Positions 7,501-15,823 are shown, counted from the first letter of the stretch. The stretch: 37,022 nt of DNA from Microbacterium sp. (GCA_003248655.1 QFPM01000029.1:1-37022); one strand, 5' to 3'. The notes: generated by a model not told the origin, from the letters alone. Translations and numbers: made by a program.

Positions 7501-7860
7501 ATGCTGACTATTGCTTCTCGTCTAGATGTGATGAACCGGTTGGGTCGGGCTTTGGCCGACCCCACTCGGTCGCGACTTCTCCTGGTGTTGCTCGAGCGTC
7601 CGGCCTACCCGGCGGAGCTAGCGAGCGACCTGGGACTGACCCGCTCGAACGTATCGAACCATTTGGCATGCCTACGGGACTGCGGCATCGTGGTCGCCGA
7701 GCTCGAGGGGCGCCGGACCCGCTATGAGATCGCAGATCCACACCTGGCACAGGCGCTAGCCGCGCTGCTCGAGGTCACCTTCGCGGTGGACGAGAACGCC
7801 CCGTGTCTCGACGCTGCTTGCTCCGTGGCCGGCTGCTGCACCGCAGAGGCAAGCGCATGA
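7501..7860 (+). CDS. cmtR: CmtR-like Cd/Pb-sensing ArsR-family repressor (TnA copy)
   Basis: A 119-residue repressor very similar to the one at 3812-4171, with the same helix LTRSNVSNHLACLRDCG and the three metal ligands Cys57, Cys61 and Cys102. The Cys-rich tail (CLDAACSVAGCC) is kept. It should sense Cd(II) or Pb(II) and release the operator overlapping its own -10 box. The stop overlaps the cadD start as ATGA. With two copies present in the cell, cross-regulation of both cadD operons is likely. Confidence 0.9.
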   Translation: MLTIASRLDVMNRLGRALADPTRSRLLLVLLERPAYPAELASDLGLTRSNVSNHLACLRDCGIVVAELEGRRTRYEIADPHLAQALAALLEVTFAVDENAPCLDAACSVAGCCTAEASA

Positions 7861-8459
7861 TACTGTCCTCGATCCTGCAGGCGATCGGCCTGTTCATAGC
7901 CACCAACATCGACGACATCATCGTGCTTTCCCTGTTCTTCGCTCGCGGCGCCGGACAGCACGGGACCACCGCCCGGATCTTCGTGGGCCAGTATCTGGGG
8001 TTCGCGGGCATCCTCGGCGCGGCCGTGCTCGTCACCCTCGGCGCAGACGCGTTCCTGCCCCCCGAAGTGATCCCGTACTTCGGATTAATCCCGCTGGCCC
8101 TAGGCATATGGGCAGCCTGGCAAGCCTGGCGCAACGACGATGACGACGATGACGACGAAGCCAAGGTCGCCGGCAAGAACGTCGGCGTCTGGACCGTCGC
8201 CGCAGTAACCTTCGCCAACGGCGGGGACAACATCGGCGTGTACGTCCCGGTCTTCCTCGCCGTGGGGCCTGCGGCCGTAGTGGCCTACTGCATCGTCTTC
8301 CTCGTCCTCGTTGCGGTCCTGGTCATGCTGGCCAAGTTCGTGGCGAGCCGTCGGCCGATCGCGGAAGTCCTCGAGCGCTTCGAGCACATCCTGTTCCCCG
8401 TCGTCCTCATCGGCCTCGGCATATTCATCCTGATCAGCGGCGGAGCCTTCGGACTCTGA
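7857..8459 (+). CDS. cadD: CadD-family cadmium resistance transporter (TnA copy)
   Basis: A 200-residue CadD protein with the family motifs TNIDDIIVLSLFF and NGGDNIGVYVPVF and about five to six hydrophobic helices. The acidic cytoplasmic loop is longer than in the TnB copy (NDDDDDDDEAK), which could act as a metal-gathering loop. Translation is probably coupled to cmtR by the ATGA overlap. The protein should confer Cd(II) resistance from the inner membrane. Confidence 0.9.
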   Translation: MILSSILQAIGLFIATNIDDIIVLSLFFARGAGQHGTTARIFVGQYLGFAGILGAAVLVTLGADAFLPPEVIPYFGLIPLALGIWAAWQAWRNDDDDDDDEAKVAGKNVGVWTVAAVTFANGGDNIGVYVPVFLAVGPAAVVAYCIVFLVLVAVLVMLAKFVASRRPIAEVLERFEHILFPVVLIGLGIFILISGGAFGL

Positions 8460-8646
8460 TCAACCGGACGCGATACCGATCCGGCAATTGCAAGCCCTCG
8501 TGCCTCCGCCGCCACTGAACGACCGCAAAAAGACCGCCACCGAACGACCAAGACCACATATATGTCGACGGACGGCTCGACGATCTTTCGACGCTCATGC
8601 CGGAATCGATCGTTATCGGTTCGACGGGCATCGCTAGAGTGGCGGA

Positions 8647-9453
8647 ATGGCGACCATTCTGCGCACCGTTCACTGGACCGTGCTCCCGCATGCCGGCGAC
8701 CCGATCACGCTCCTCCAAGCGGCGGTCGAGCAGACCGATTTCAGCGTTACCTCCTCGACGCCGACGTCGATCGTGATTGACGTCCCGCGGGCGATGATGA
8801 AAAACCGGTGGGCTGCGACCATTACCGGAATGCTCTCGCCACACGACGGCAGTACGGACATCGAATGGACGATCGACGGGCTCGGCAATAAGCACTACGA
8901 GCACATGGTGACGATCGCGGAGGGTATGCCGGAGGGGTCACTGGACGACCACGGCATCCCGGAAGCCGTGTCCAAGATCGCTCTCAAAGTCTTTGGTCGC
9001 AAGGAGATTCGCCACCTAGCGAATGTCCTCGATCGAGGTGAGTTCGTGTCCGCGATCGGCGTCGGGAACCTCGGCGGCAAGATGGGGATCGTGGCGCTCA
9101 CAGACCGCCGACTGCTGTTCCTCGAAAAGAGCATCGGTAGCGAGAACCTCGTCGAGTTCTCTCTCGCTTCGATCGGCGCCCTGTCTCTCGGGAAGAAAAT
9201 GGGCGGCGAGACGCTGACCATCACCCACTCCGGCACCACCGCGACGATCACGACGCTAGGCCACGGGCAAGGCGACGGGATCGCTCGAAAGTTCCGCGAG
9301 CTCAAAGCTCAGCCGGCGGCCGAACGTCCCGCGGCAGCTCCGGCGGCCGATCCGATCGCGCAGATTGAGCGGTTGGCCGAACTGCGTGACAAGGGCATTC
9401 TCAGCGAAGACGAGTTCCAGGGCCAGAAGACCCAGCTCCTCTCCGGCCTCTAA
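8647..9453 (+). CDS. PH-like and SHOCT domain protein, transposon passenger
   Basis: This 268-residue soluble protein has an N-terminal alpha/beta part (1-95), a central region reading like a bacterial PH domain (GEFVSAIGVGNLGGKMGIVA, then LTDRRLLFLEKS and GETLTITHSG, about 125-205), an Ala/Pro linker and a C-terminal SHOCT motif (IAQIERLAELRDKGILSEDE). SHOCT motifs often end proteins that oligomerise or bind partners; the function here is unknown. It lies between cadD and the right end of TnA, so it travels with the transposon. TnB has no copy. The ATG follows GTGGCGGA, a weak ribosome site. Confidence 0.75.
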   Translation: MATILRTVHWTVLPHAGDPITLLQAAVEQTDFSVTSSTPTSIVIDVPRAMMKNRWAATITGMLSPHDGSTDIEWTIDGLGNKHYEHMVTIAEGMPEGSLDDHGIPEAVSKIALKVFGRKEIRHLANVLDRGEFVSAIGVGNLGGKMGIVALTDRRLLFLEKSIGSENLVEFSLASIGALSLGKKMGGETLTITHSGTTATITTLGHGQGDGIARKFRELKAQPAAERPAAAPAADPIAQIERLAELRDKGILSEDEFQGQKTQLLSGL

Positions 9454-9466
9454 CGAGGGTCAGAGG

Positions 9467-9540
9467 TGTGGAGTTCGGCACCTCTTGGCGCCCTTTTGTG
9501 AGTGCTTAATGTCACTGGTTCCGACGACGAGCATGTCGGG
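9467..9540 (+). repeat. Internal degenerate transposon end (solo end) within TnA
   Basis: Starting TGTGGAGTTCGGCACC, about 70 bases align with the left end of TnA (4456 onward), including complementary codons for an ATPase tail (ASMLVVGT on the minus strand). It has the same orientation as the left end. The 9 bases before it (GGTCAGAGG) do not match the duplication at 9861, so it is not the end used in the last insertion. Confidence 0.65.
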
Positions 9541-9589
9541 GCTAAATCTCCTCGCGAAAACGCGGGCTGCGCGTTGCGTGGCGGGGTAT

Positions 9590-9765
9590 GGTCAGAGCCC
9601 GCCCTTGACAACACCGTAATCTTCCACCGCGCGCGTGGGCGCTCCTCACGTTTCGGCCAATGCGCTGACCAGAAGACGATCAATCCGCCGAGCGGTACCG
9701 CGATGATCGCGGCGCTCCAGACGAGCTTGGCAAACCAATTGCCCGGTCCTCGGTGCAGGACTTGT
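9590..9765 (-). pseudogene. Fragment resembling a PLDc_N-type membrane protein
   Basis: The minus strand reads NWFAKLVWSAAIIAVPLGGL and then IVFWSAHWPKREERPRARW. This is one hydrophobic helix with a basic tail, like the membrane segment of small phospholipase-D N-terminal-domain proteins. There is no credible start; the upstream side merges into the transposon end. Treat as a leftover from an earlier rearrangement. Confidence 0.4.
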
Positions 9766-9777
9766 AGCCGGTCGTCG

Positions 9778-9860
9778 AGGCCGCCGCCAGCATCCTCGTG
9801 ATCGGTAACTAGCGACACTGAACGATCACAGAACACCGCCAAAGAGCGACGAACTCCACA
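9778..9860 (-). repeat. Right end of TnA, an inverted copy of an ATPase-side end
   Basis: Read inward from 9860, it matches the left end over at least 80 bases (TGTGGAGTT, CGCTCTTTGGCGGTGTTCTG, GTGTCGCTAGTT). Its plus strand encodes VEAAASILVIGN and a stop, the C-terminus of the TniB-like ATPase. TnA therefore has two ATPase-side ends instead of one ATPase-side and one cargo-side end. Confidence 0.85.
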
Positions 9861-9869
9861 GGCGTGGAG
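9861..9869 (+). repeat. 9-bp target duplication of TnA, right copy
   Basis: GGCGTGGAG, identical to 4447-4455. Confidence 0.95.
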
Positions 9870-10385
9870 GCGCGCGATGTGTTCTCGGACGTGACCTCGG
9901 GCGCGCGAGCGGCGATTAAACGGTCCGGGATGAAGAAGCTCCTCGAATACGCGACGGAGGGCGACACGGTTGTCGTGTGGCGCATCGACCGTCTCGGACG
10001 CTCTCTGATCGATGTGTTGAACACCGTCAATCTGTTCCGCGATCGGGGCGTGAAGGTTCGGTCGATTTCGGACGGGATTGATCCGGAGACGTCCTCGGGA
10101 CGGATGATGCTGGGGATGCTCGCGACGCTGGCGGAGTATGAACGGGAACTGATCACGGAGCGGGTGAATGCGGGGATCGCCGCGGCGAGGCAGAACGGGA
10201 CGAAGTTCGGCCGGCCTGCCGTGAACCCGGCTGTGGTGGAAGAGAAGCTGGCGATCGTCAGGGACGCTCGCGCGAGGGGACGCACAGCAGAGGACGCGGC
10301 CCGCCTGGTGGGATGGTCGCGAGCGACCTTGTACCGTCACCAGCGCGCAGCAGAGGAGTCGATACCGGTGACTGAGCCGGTGTGA
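9861..10385 (+). pseudogene. Serine resolvase of TnB, C-terminal fragment
   Basis: Starting with the duplicated GVE codons, this holds ARDVFSDVTSGARAAIKRSG, VVWRIDRLGRSLIDVL, EYERELITERVNAG and the C-terminal helix-turn-helix (RTAEDAARLVGWSRATLYRH). It joins in frame to 4369-4455. The catalytic Ser is on the other fragment, so neither piece is active. The gene precedes the TnB transposase with 1 base between. Confidence 0.92.
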
Positions 10386-10386
10386 C

Positions 10387-11776
10387 ATGGATGCGCTGGC
10401 GCGGTGGAGAATTCTGCGGCTTCATATCGAGGATGCAATCCCGCTGACCACGCTGGCGAGAGACACCGGTGTTGGGCTACGAACTCTCCACCGGTGGAAG
10501 AAAAACTACCTTGCGGGCGGTATCGACTCGCTCCGCCCGGTTACGAGAACTGACCAGGGGCAGCGGCGCACATCACCGGAGCTCGTGTCGTTCATCGAAG
10601 GTCTTGCCCTCACCCGGCCACGTCCTTCAATCGCGGTGATGCAGCGTCTCGCGCGAGCTGAAGGCGAACGGACCGGCGTGGTTCCGCCGAGTTACTCAAC
10701 GGTTCGTTCGATCGTGCAGAGCCTCGATCCGGCGCTCGTGACTCTTGCGTTAGAAGGTCCGGCGTCGTATCGGGATAAGCACGAGTTGGTGTTTAGACGG
10801 CGTGCGGAACGTCCGAATACGACATGGCAGGCCGATCACACCGAACTCGACATCCTCATTCGCGGGGCGACAGGGAAAGCCCGAGCGGCCCTGGTTGACT
10901 GTGATTCTCGACGACTATTCGCGTGCGATCTGCGGATATACGGTCTTCACCGGGGCGCCCTCGGCGATGAATACCGCTCTTGCGTTGCGGCAAGCGATCT
11001 GGCGCAAAAGTGACCCCACCTGGTCGATGTGTGGACTGCCGGACGTGTTGCACGTCGACCATGGCAGCGACTTCACCAGCCACCATTTGGAGTACACCGC
11101 GGTTGCCCTCAAGGTTCGACTGATCTACTCAACGGTCGGCAGGCCGCAGGGCCGAGGGAAGATCGAGCGTTTCTTCGGCACCGTTAACACCGAGCTCCTC
11201 GCGCAGCTCCCAGGACAACTGGCAGCAGGAACACGACATCCGGATCCGCGACTCACGCTCCCGGAACTCGACCACGCGATTCATGAGTTCATCGCCACGT
11301 ACAACGAACGCCCCCATCGCGAGCTCGGGATGAGCCCCAAAACCGCGTGGATCGCTGACGGTTGGCTACCGCGCATGCCAGACAGCCTCGATCAGCTCGA
11401 CGGGCTTCTCCTCACCGTCCCGAAGAACAGAGTCGTGCAGCGTGATGGGATCCATTTCCAAGGACAGCGCTATCTCGCCCCGACGCTAGCCCCGTTCGTC
11501 GGGCGCAGCATCACCATCCGATACGACCCTCGGGACCTTTCCGAAGTTCGTGTCTATGACCACGACGCCTTCATTTGTGTCGCCGTCGACGAAGCGCACC
11601 CTAACGAGAGACTCAGCCTCCGAGACATCGAAGCAGCCCGTCGCGCCCGCCGACGCGCCCTCCGTAAAGACATCAACGACCGCATACCCCGCACAGCCGC
11701 CCGCGAAGGACCACGCAACGATGCGCCCCCAGCGAGGCGAGTGAAGCTACGGACATACGAAGAGGACGGATCATGA
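10387..11776 (+). pseudogene. Mu/Tni-type DDE transposase of TnB, frameshifted
   Basis: Homologous along its length to the TnA transposase. The ATG at 10387 opens the helix-turn-helix and the first catalytic Asp (WQADHTELDILI). Near 10879 one extra base (GGGAAAGCCC against GGGAAACCC in TnA) shifts the frame; the first frame stops at 11013, while the correct frame continues RPWLTVILDDYSRAICGY with the second Asp (HVDHGSDF) and Glu (GRGKIERFFGT) and ends at 11776. Unless this is a sequencing error, the protein is truncated before the second catalytic residue. The stop overlaps the ATPase start as ATGA. Confidence 0.88.
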
Positions 11777-12585
11777 GTCGAGACTTCATCATCACGAAGG
11801 AACACCGCCGGTTCACCGAGTTCGCCAATGCCGTGAGGAAAGAGCGCACCATCGGGATCTGCCATGGCGACGCGGGAGTGGGGAAGACCCAATCCGCTCG
11901 CCGCTACGCCAGGTGGGACACCCTTGAACCGTTCATCACCGAATGGGGACCTCGAGACGCGGCCGATGCGGAACACTACGCGGCAGCTCACCGAGCCCGC
12001 ACCTTGTTCTTCACCCCGCCCGTTCTCGCCAAAACCGCCCAGCTCCTCCACGACATCGATCGCATCCAGGGGCGACTGGGGCACTGCATCGACGAACACC
12101 TTCGAGCGATCGGCAAAGGGACAGGATCCGTCATGCGCCATGATTCCCGGCGATGGGTAGAACTCCTCATCATCGATGAAGCCGAACGACTCTCCGCGAC
12201 CGCCCTCGAGATCCTTCGTGACCGACATGATCGAGAACACATCGCGATCATCCTCATCGGCACGCCCGGCATCGACCAACGTTTCCGCCACTACCCGCAG
12301 CTATACAGCCGACTCGGATCCTCCCACCGATACCGAAACCTAGGACGCGACGAGCTTCTCTTCGTCCTCACGCGCCATTGGAAACGCCTCGGCCGCACCC
12401 TCGATCCCGAGGACTTCACCGACGCGCAAGCGATCGCCGCGATCGAGCGCATCACCCGAGGTAACTTCCGGTTACTCGAGCGCCTCTTTCCACAGGTCGC
12501 ACGAGTCCTCAAGATCAACGAACTTGAAACGATCACCGACGACGTCATCGAGGCCGCTGCAAGCACCCTCGTCATCGGCACCTGA
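11773..12585 (+). CDS. TniB-like AAA ATPase transposition protein (TnB)
   Basis: A 270-residue AAA+ ATPase similar to the TnA copy. Walker A is GDAGVGKTQ and Walker B is LLIIDEAE, with DRHDREHIAIILIG and NFRLLERLFPQVARVLKIN downstream. The frame is complete although its partner transposase is broken. Translation would be coupled to the transposase through ATGA, so the frameshift may lower its expression. The stop lies 53 bases from the TnB right end. Confidence 0.9.
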   Translation: MSRDFIITKEHRRFTEFANAVRKERTIGICHGDAGVGKTQSARRYARWDTLEPFITEWGPRDAADAEHYAAAHRARTLFFTPPVLAKTAQLLHDIDRIQGRLGHCIDEHLRAIGKGTGSVMRHDSRRWVELLIIDEAERLSATALEILRDRHDREHIAIILIGTPGIDQRFRHYPQLYSRLGSSHRYRNLGRDELLFVLTRHWKRLGRTLDPEDFTDAQAIAAIERITRGNFRLLERLFPQVARVLKINELETITDDVIEAAASTLVIGT

Positions 12586-12638
12586 GAAACTGCCATTTAG
12601 CGTTACTAAAACAGTGCCCTCGAGCCCCGACGTCCACA
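12586..12638 (-). repeat. TnB right terminal repeat
   Basis: Read inward from 12638: TGTGGACGTCGGGGCTCG. It starts TGTGGA like the TnA ends and is followed by GGGCACTG where TnA has TGGCGGTGTT. The similarity is looser than between the two ends of TnA. Confidence 0.7.
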
Positions 12639-12647
12639 GACGGGCAC
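12639..12647 (+). repeat. 9-bp target duplication of TnB, right copy
   Basis: GACGGGCAC, identical to 3034-3042. Confidence 0.93.
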
Positions 12648-13949
12648 GGACTCGAAGATGCGGTTCACGATCGTGGTGGTGTTCTCCCCGATCCTCGCCG
12701 CCCATTCCCGCGCCCGTTGAGGGTCCATCTGCTGGTAGCGGGGCCCGTCGGGCAGGTCGCTGTCATGCGTCCGGTACTCGTTGATCACCCCCGCGGGGGC
12801 GAGGAGGTGACTGGTGAGCCGCTGGTCCCCGGCGAACACCTCCAGGGTGCTGTCCGTGATCCGCAGGTCGACGGACCGGCCGATGTGCTCGTAGGGGACG
12901 GAGTAGAAGTTCCGCTCGAACACCACGTGCCCGTTCTTCTGGACCTTGCGTCCGTAGCGCCACTGGGAGATCTCGAACGGAACCGCCGGCAGCGGCCTCA
13001 GCAGCGGCTTCTCCTCCGCCTCGAACACGGAAAGCCTCGACCCGGCGCGCTTCTGGAACGGCTCGGCGTTGTAAGCGGTGACCCGCTCATGGATCGCGAC
13101 GCGCAGTTCCGACAGCGTCGCGAAAGCCCTGTTGCGCAGCGTCGCGATCACCGAGGTGGCGACGCTCCCGACGGTGCCCTCGACGCTCGCCTTGTCTTTC
13201 GGCTTCGCGAGCCGGCCCGGCAGCACCGCCGCGGAGTAGTGCGCGGCGAGCTCCCGATACGCGTCGTTGAGCACGACCTCGCCCTCAGCGGGGTGCTTGA
13301 TCACTCCCGTCTTCAGGTTGTCAGGGACGATCCGCGGGACGCTGCCCCCGAACCAGTCGAACATCGCCGCGTTCGCGCGCAACCAGGTGTCCTGCTTCAT
13401 ATCCAGGGCCGGCTCGACGAACGAATACCTCGAGAACGGCAGCGTCGCGACGAACAAGTACACCCTCGTCTGCTGCCCGGTGACCGGATCGGTCAGCTGC
13501 ATCGTCTTCCCGGACCAGTCGACCTCGACCGTCTGCCCCGCCTTGTGTCCAACCCGCGACGACGCGCCGATCACCAGCACGTGACGCTGATACGACTTGC
13601 AGAATCGGTCGTACCCCATCGCCGTCTCCCCCTTGCTCCGGCAAGCGTCGACGTACTCACCATGCAGCAGCTTCAACGTCACCCCGACCCGGGCGAGCTC
13701 CCGATGCACCCGGTCCCAGTCCGGCTGCGCGTGAACACTCTCGTAGTCACCACGCCCTGGGAACAGCCGCGCATACACGTCCGCTTCCTCGAGCTCGACG
13801 ATGTCGTCCCAGCCGATGCCCTCCCGGTCAGCGGCGTCGAGCACCGCCGTCACCGAGTGCCTGGACATGCCCTGCGCCGCGATCTGCCGACCCGTGAGCC
13901 CCTCCGCGCGAAGCCTCAGCACCAGCTTCGCCTTGATCCTGCGTACCAT
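12639..13949 (-). pseudogene. istA: IS21 transposase IstA, N-terminal fragment
   Basis: 437 codons from the ATG at 13949 (MVRRIKAKLVLRLRAEGLTG). A helix-turn-helix (TGRQIAAQGMSRHSVTAVLD) is followed by an integrase-core domain with catalytic Asp in VEVDWSGK, Asp in IVPDNLKTG and Glu in KASVEGTV, then a Mu-type beta-barrel (VVFERNFYSVPYEHIG). TnB cuts the frame after ESVPV; the chance continuation CGRRGSRALF lies inside TnB. The last 84 residues are at 2779-3033. The longer upstream frame to 14021 runs into the IS end and is not a likely start. Confidence 0.92.
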
Positions 13950-14110
13950 CCGAACTACTCCTTCTGCCGTGTGATCAGCCACGCGGCAGAAGGAGCCTAG
14001 AAAGACGGCGCCGAACCCCAATATCCGGTGGCGCTCAACAACGCGATCGCGTCCACGAGCAAGTGGCGCTCAACCCCAATACTCGTGGCGCTCAGAGAAG
14101 CGAATATTCA

Positions 14111-14117
14111 CGGCGGC
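14111..14117 (+). repeat. 7-bp target duplication of IS21 element, right copy
   Basis: CGGCGGC, identical to 1901-1907. Confidence 0.95.
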
Positions 14118-14648
14118 CGCTCGGTGGAAACCTCGATGGGCATGACGCCGCTGGAGGGGCTCGTGATGGGCACTCGCGCCGGCGACCTGGATCCGGGGGT
14201 GCTCCTCGCGCTCGGCCGCGCCGGCGTCGCATGGGATCGGCTGGAGGCGCTGCTCACGCGCGAGAGCGGCCTGCGGGCGCTGGCCGGCACCGAGGACATG
14301 CGCGACATCCACGCCGCGGCCGCCGCTGGGGATGCGAGAGCCGCCGCTGCGCTCGACGTCTACCATCACCGGCTGCGGCACTACCTCGGCGCCTACCTCG
14401 CTCAGCTCGGCGGAGCGGACGCGGTCGTGTTCACTGGCGGAGTGGGCGAAAACTCGGCCGCGACTCGTGCGGCGGTCGTCGCCGACATGGAGAGCCTCGG
14501 TATTCGCATCGACCCAGAGCGCAACCGGGCTGTCGCCGGCCACTCCCGCGTCGTCTCGCATCGCCGGTCCCGAATCGCCATCCTCGTCATCCCGACCGAC
14601 GAAGAACTCGAGATCGCCCGGCAATCGCTCGCAGCTCTAAACACCTGA
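14118..14648 (+). pseudogene. ackA: Acetate kinase, 3' part
   Basis: 176 residues in frame with 1317-1907 after removing the IS21 element and one repeat. It carries SVETSMGMTPLEGLVMGTRA, DLDPG and FTGGVGENSAATR, all standard AckA motifs of the C-terminal nucleotide-binding domain. There are no further frameshifts or stops, so the IS insertion is the only obvious break. It ends TAAACACCTGA-like, with a convergent gene 84 bases downstream. Confidence 0.93.
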
Positions 14649-14731
14649 TGCAACGCGGAGCGGCGCAAGCGCTTATCGACGCTCAGTGCGCGAGCAGATC
14701 CGCCTTGTCTTCGCCTCTGCTGATTTTCTCG

Positions 14732-15238
14732 TCAAGCGAAGTGTGAGCGGGCGGCATTCAGCATTTGCCGCACGCACCAATCGGCGTATATGGAGCCGCC
14801 GAGCCTCCCGAGCCAGCGCCGACGGCTCGGGAGCGCGTAGTCGATCCAGACGGTCAACGTGCTTCCAGCGGGTACCCGAGACGCGATTCGGAAACCCAGG
14901 CGATAAGGGCCAATCACTACAAGTCGATCCTCGACCGTTTCCCAGGTCTTCTTCTCGAACGGCACTCGCTCGATGACGACTTCATCGACGAGCAGGTGAA
15001 ATCCCAACACCTTGCCTCGCATCACAACGTGCGACCCGATCGTGCGGCCGTTCTGATCGTCGAGCACGAGCTGCATGCTCCCGCCAGCCATCATTGGCGA
15101 ACTGTTCGATTCCATGTGCGATGACAGGTTGCGATGGTCGTCTAGAAAGGCGAACACCTCCTGCGGGCTCGCAGACAAGTCTGCCGATGCCTCCGCGTGC
15201 CGCGGATACGTTCGATTCGACCCCAGCTCAGCGTCCAC
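14732..15238 (-). CDS. SRPBCC/START-like protein (polyketide cyclase superfamily)
   Basis: 168 residues from a GTG start at 15238. The N-terminal beta strand and helices (ADLSASPQEVFAFLDDHRNL), a central MMAGGSMQLVLDD, GSHVVMRGKVLGFHLLVDE, and a C-terminal long helix (IYADWCVRQMLNAARSHF) fit the helix-grip SRPBCC fold, which encloses a hydrophobic pocket. No ligand can be inferred. The frame is open further upstream, so a slightly longer form is possible. Confidence 0.72.
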   Translation of the reverse strand: MDAELGSNRTYPRHAEASADLSASPQEVFAFLDDHRNLSSHMESNSSPMMAGGSMQLVLDDQNGRTIGSHVVMRGKVLGFHLLVDEVVIERVPFEKKTWETVEDRLVVIGPYRLGFRIASRVPAGSTLTVWIDYALPSRRRWLGRLGGSIYADWCVRQMLNAARSHFA

Positions 15239-15271
15239 GAGAACAGGATGGCCCAGTCGTGCCTGGATCGG

Positions 15272-15778
15272 CTAGAGCCGATCCAGGATGAACGCGACTC
15301 GATCTGCCGCGTCGAGCACGGGCACTTTCACCACCGGGATCGGAAGGTCTTGGTACACCTCCGTGAGCAGGGCGTGAATGCGAATCTGGGCATCGAGGTC
15401 TTCGGTGCGAGCGTAGTCGGGAGCCAATGGAAGTAGGTCAAGGATGAAGGTCTTCCGGTAGGCAACGTGCCGGAGTGCATCGAGCAACTTGGTGTCGGGC
15501 TCGATGTCGAGGAACCGGTAGTAGGCGAGCGAGTCCGGAAGCGCGCGGTCAAGGAAGACCGTCTGCGCAGGGTCGAGGTTCGCCTCCTGCTCAAGTTGCA
15601 TCGTGAGTACTCCGTGCTGGAACTCGCGCTGTCGCGCCCGGACCTCCTCGACGGTTCTCCCCTCGATTCGCTGGAGATCGATGTAGTGGCGGGCGTGCTC
15701 GATGGTGGTGGTGTAGCCGCGGTCGCGTAGCAGGTTCACGGTCGTGGTCTTGCCCGAGCTAGGCCCATCACGTTCGCC
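15272..15778 (-). pseudogene. NadR/Ttd14-like AAA ATPase, 5' end damaged
   Basis: A P-loop protein of the AAA_28 type. Walker A is readable as GPSSGKTTTVNLLRDRGY just inside the upstream end, followed by AQTVFLDRALPDSLAYYRFL and a C-terminal VLDAADRVAFILDRL. Members normally have a strand of about 6-8 residues before the P-loop. Here an in-frame TGA lies five codons before GPSSGK and no start codon exists between; the only usable GTG (15739) comes after the Walker A motif and would give 155 residues without a P-loop. The break sits next to the csoR promoter, as if the copper block had been joined onto this gene. Confidence 0.65.
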
Positions 15779-15823
15779 CTTTCAGTTTGCGTGGTCCGGG
15801 AATACTTGGATCGACTTATACCC

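Larger units (their letters stand above)
4456..9860 (-). mobile_element. Transposon TnA: Tni-like core with cmtR-cadD and PH-SHOCT cargo
   Basis: The ends are TGTGGAGTTTGCCGC (left) and TGTGGAGTTCGTCGC (right, read inward), with a 9-bp duplication in the TnB resolvase. It holds AAA ATPase, DDE transposase and resolvase on the minus strand, then cmtR, cadD and a PH-SHOCT gene on the plus strand. Every open frame looks complete, so this copy may be active. The right end is odd: about the last 80 bases repeat the ATPase-side end, including the ATPase C-terminal codons, and another end-like sequence lies inside at 9467. Confidence 0.92.
3043..12638 (+). mobile_element. Transposon TnB: Tni-like core with cmtR-cadD cargo, split by TnA
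   Basis: The ends begin TGTGACTGTTGC (left) and TGTGGACGTCGG (right, read inward), with a 9-bp target duplication. The left end carries a repeated GTGGCGGCA box near 3061 and 3084 that matches the TTTGGCGG box in the TnA ends. Native order: cadD and cmtR on the minus strand, then resolvase, DDE transposase and AAA ATPase on the plus strand. The resolvase is split by TnA and the transposase has a +1 frameshift. Gene content resembles Tn552/Tn402-type elements; the 9-bp duplication is longer than the 5-6 bp usual there. The native length without TnA would be about 4.2 kb. Confidence 0.88.
1908..14110 (-). mobile_element. IS21-family insertion sequence, itself interrupted by TnB
   Basis: The ends begin TGAGTATT on the left and, read inward from the right, TGAATATT. 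Both ends carry iterated TGAGCGCCA boxes (1924-1932, 1947-1955, 1992-2000 on the left; reverse complements at 14029-14037, 14064-14072 and 14086-14094 on the right), typical of multiple transposase sites at IS21 ends. Genes run istA then istB on the minus strand. Without TnB the element would be about 2.6 kb, a usual IS21 size. It lies in ackA with a 7-bp duplication, and TnB splits istA. Confidence 0.93.

Noticed and set aside
9467..9860. Independent miniature transposon (MITE) with its own ends
   Set aside because: The 9 bases before 9467 do not match those after 9860, while 4456 and 9860 share a perfect duplication; so the right end belongs to TnA.
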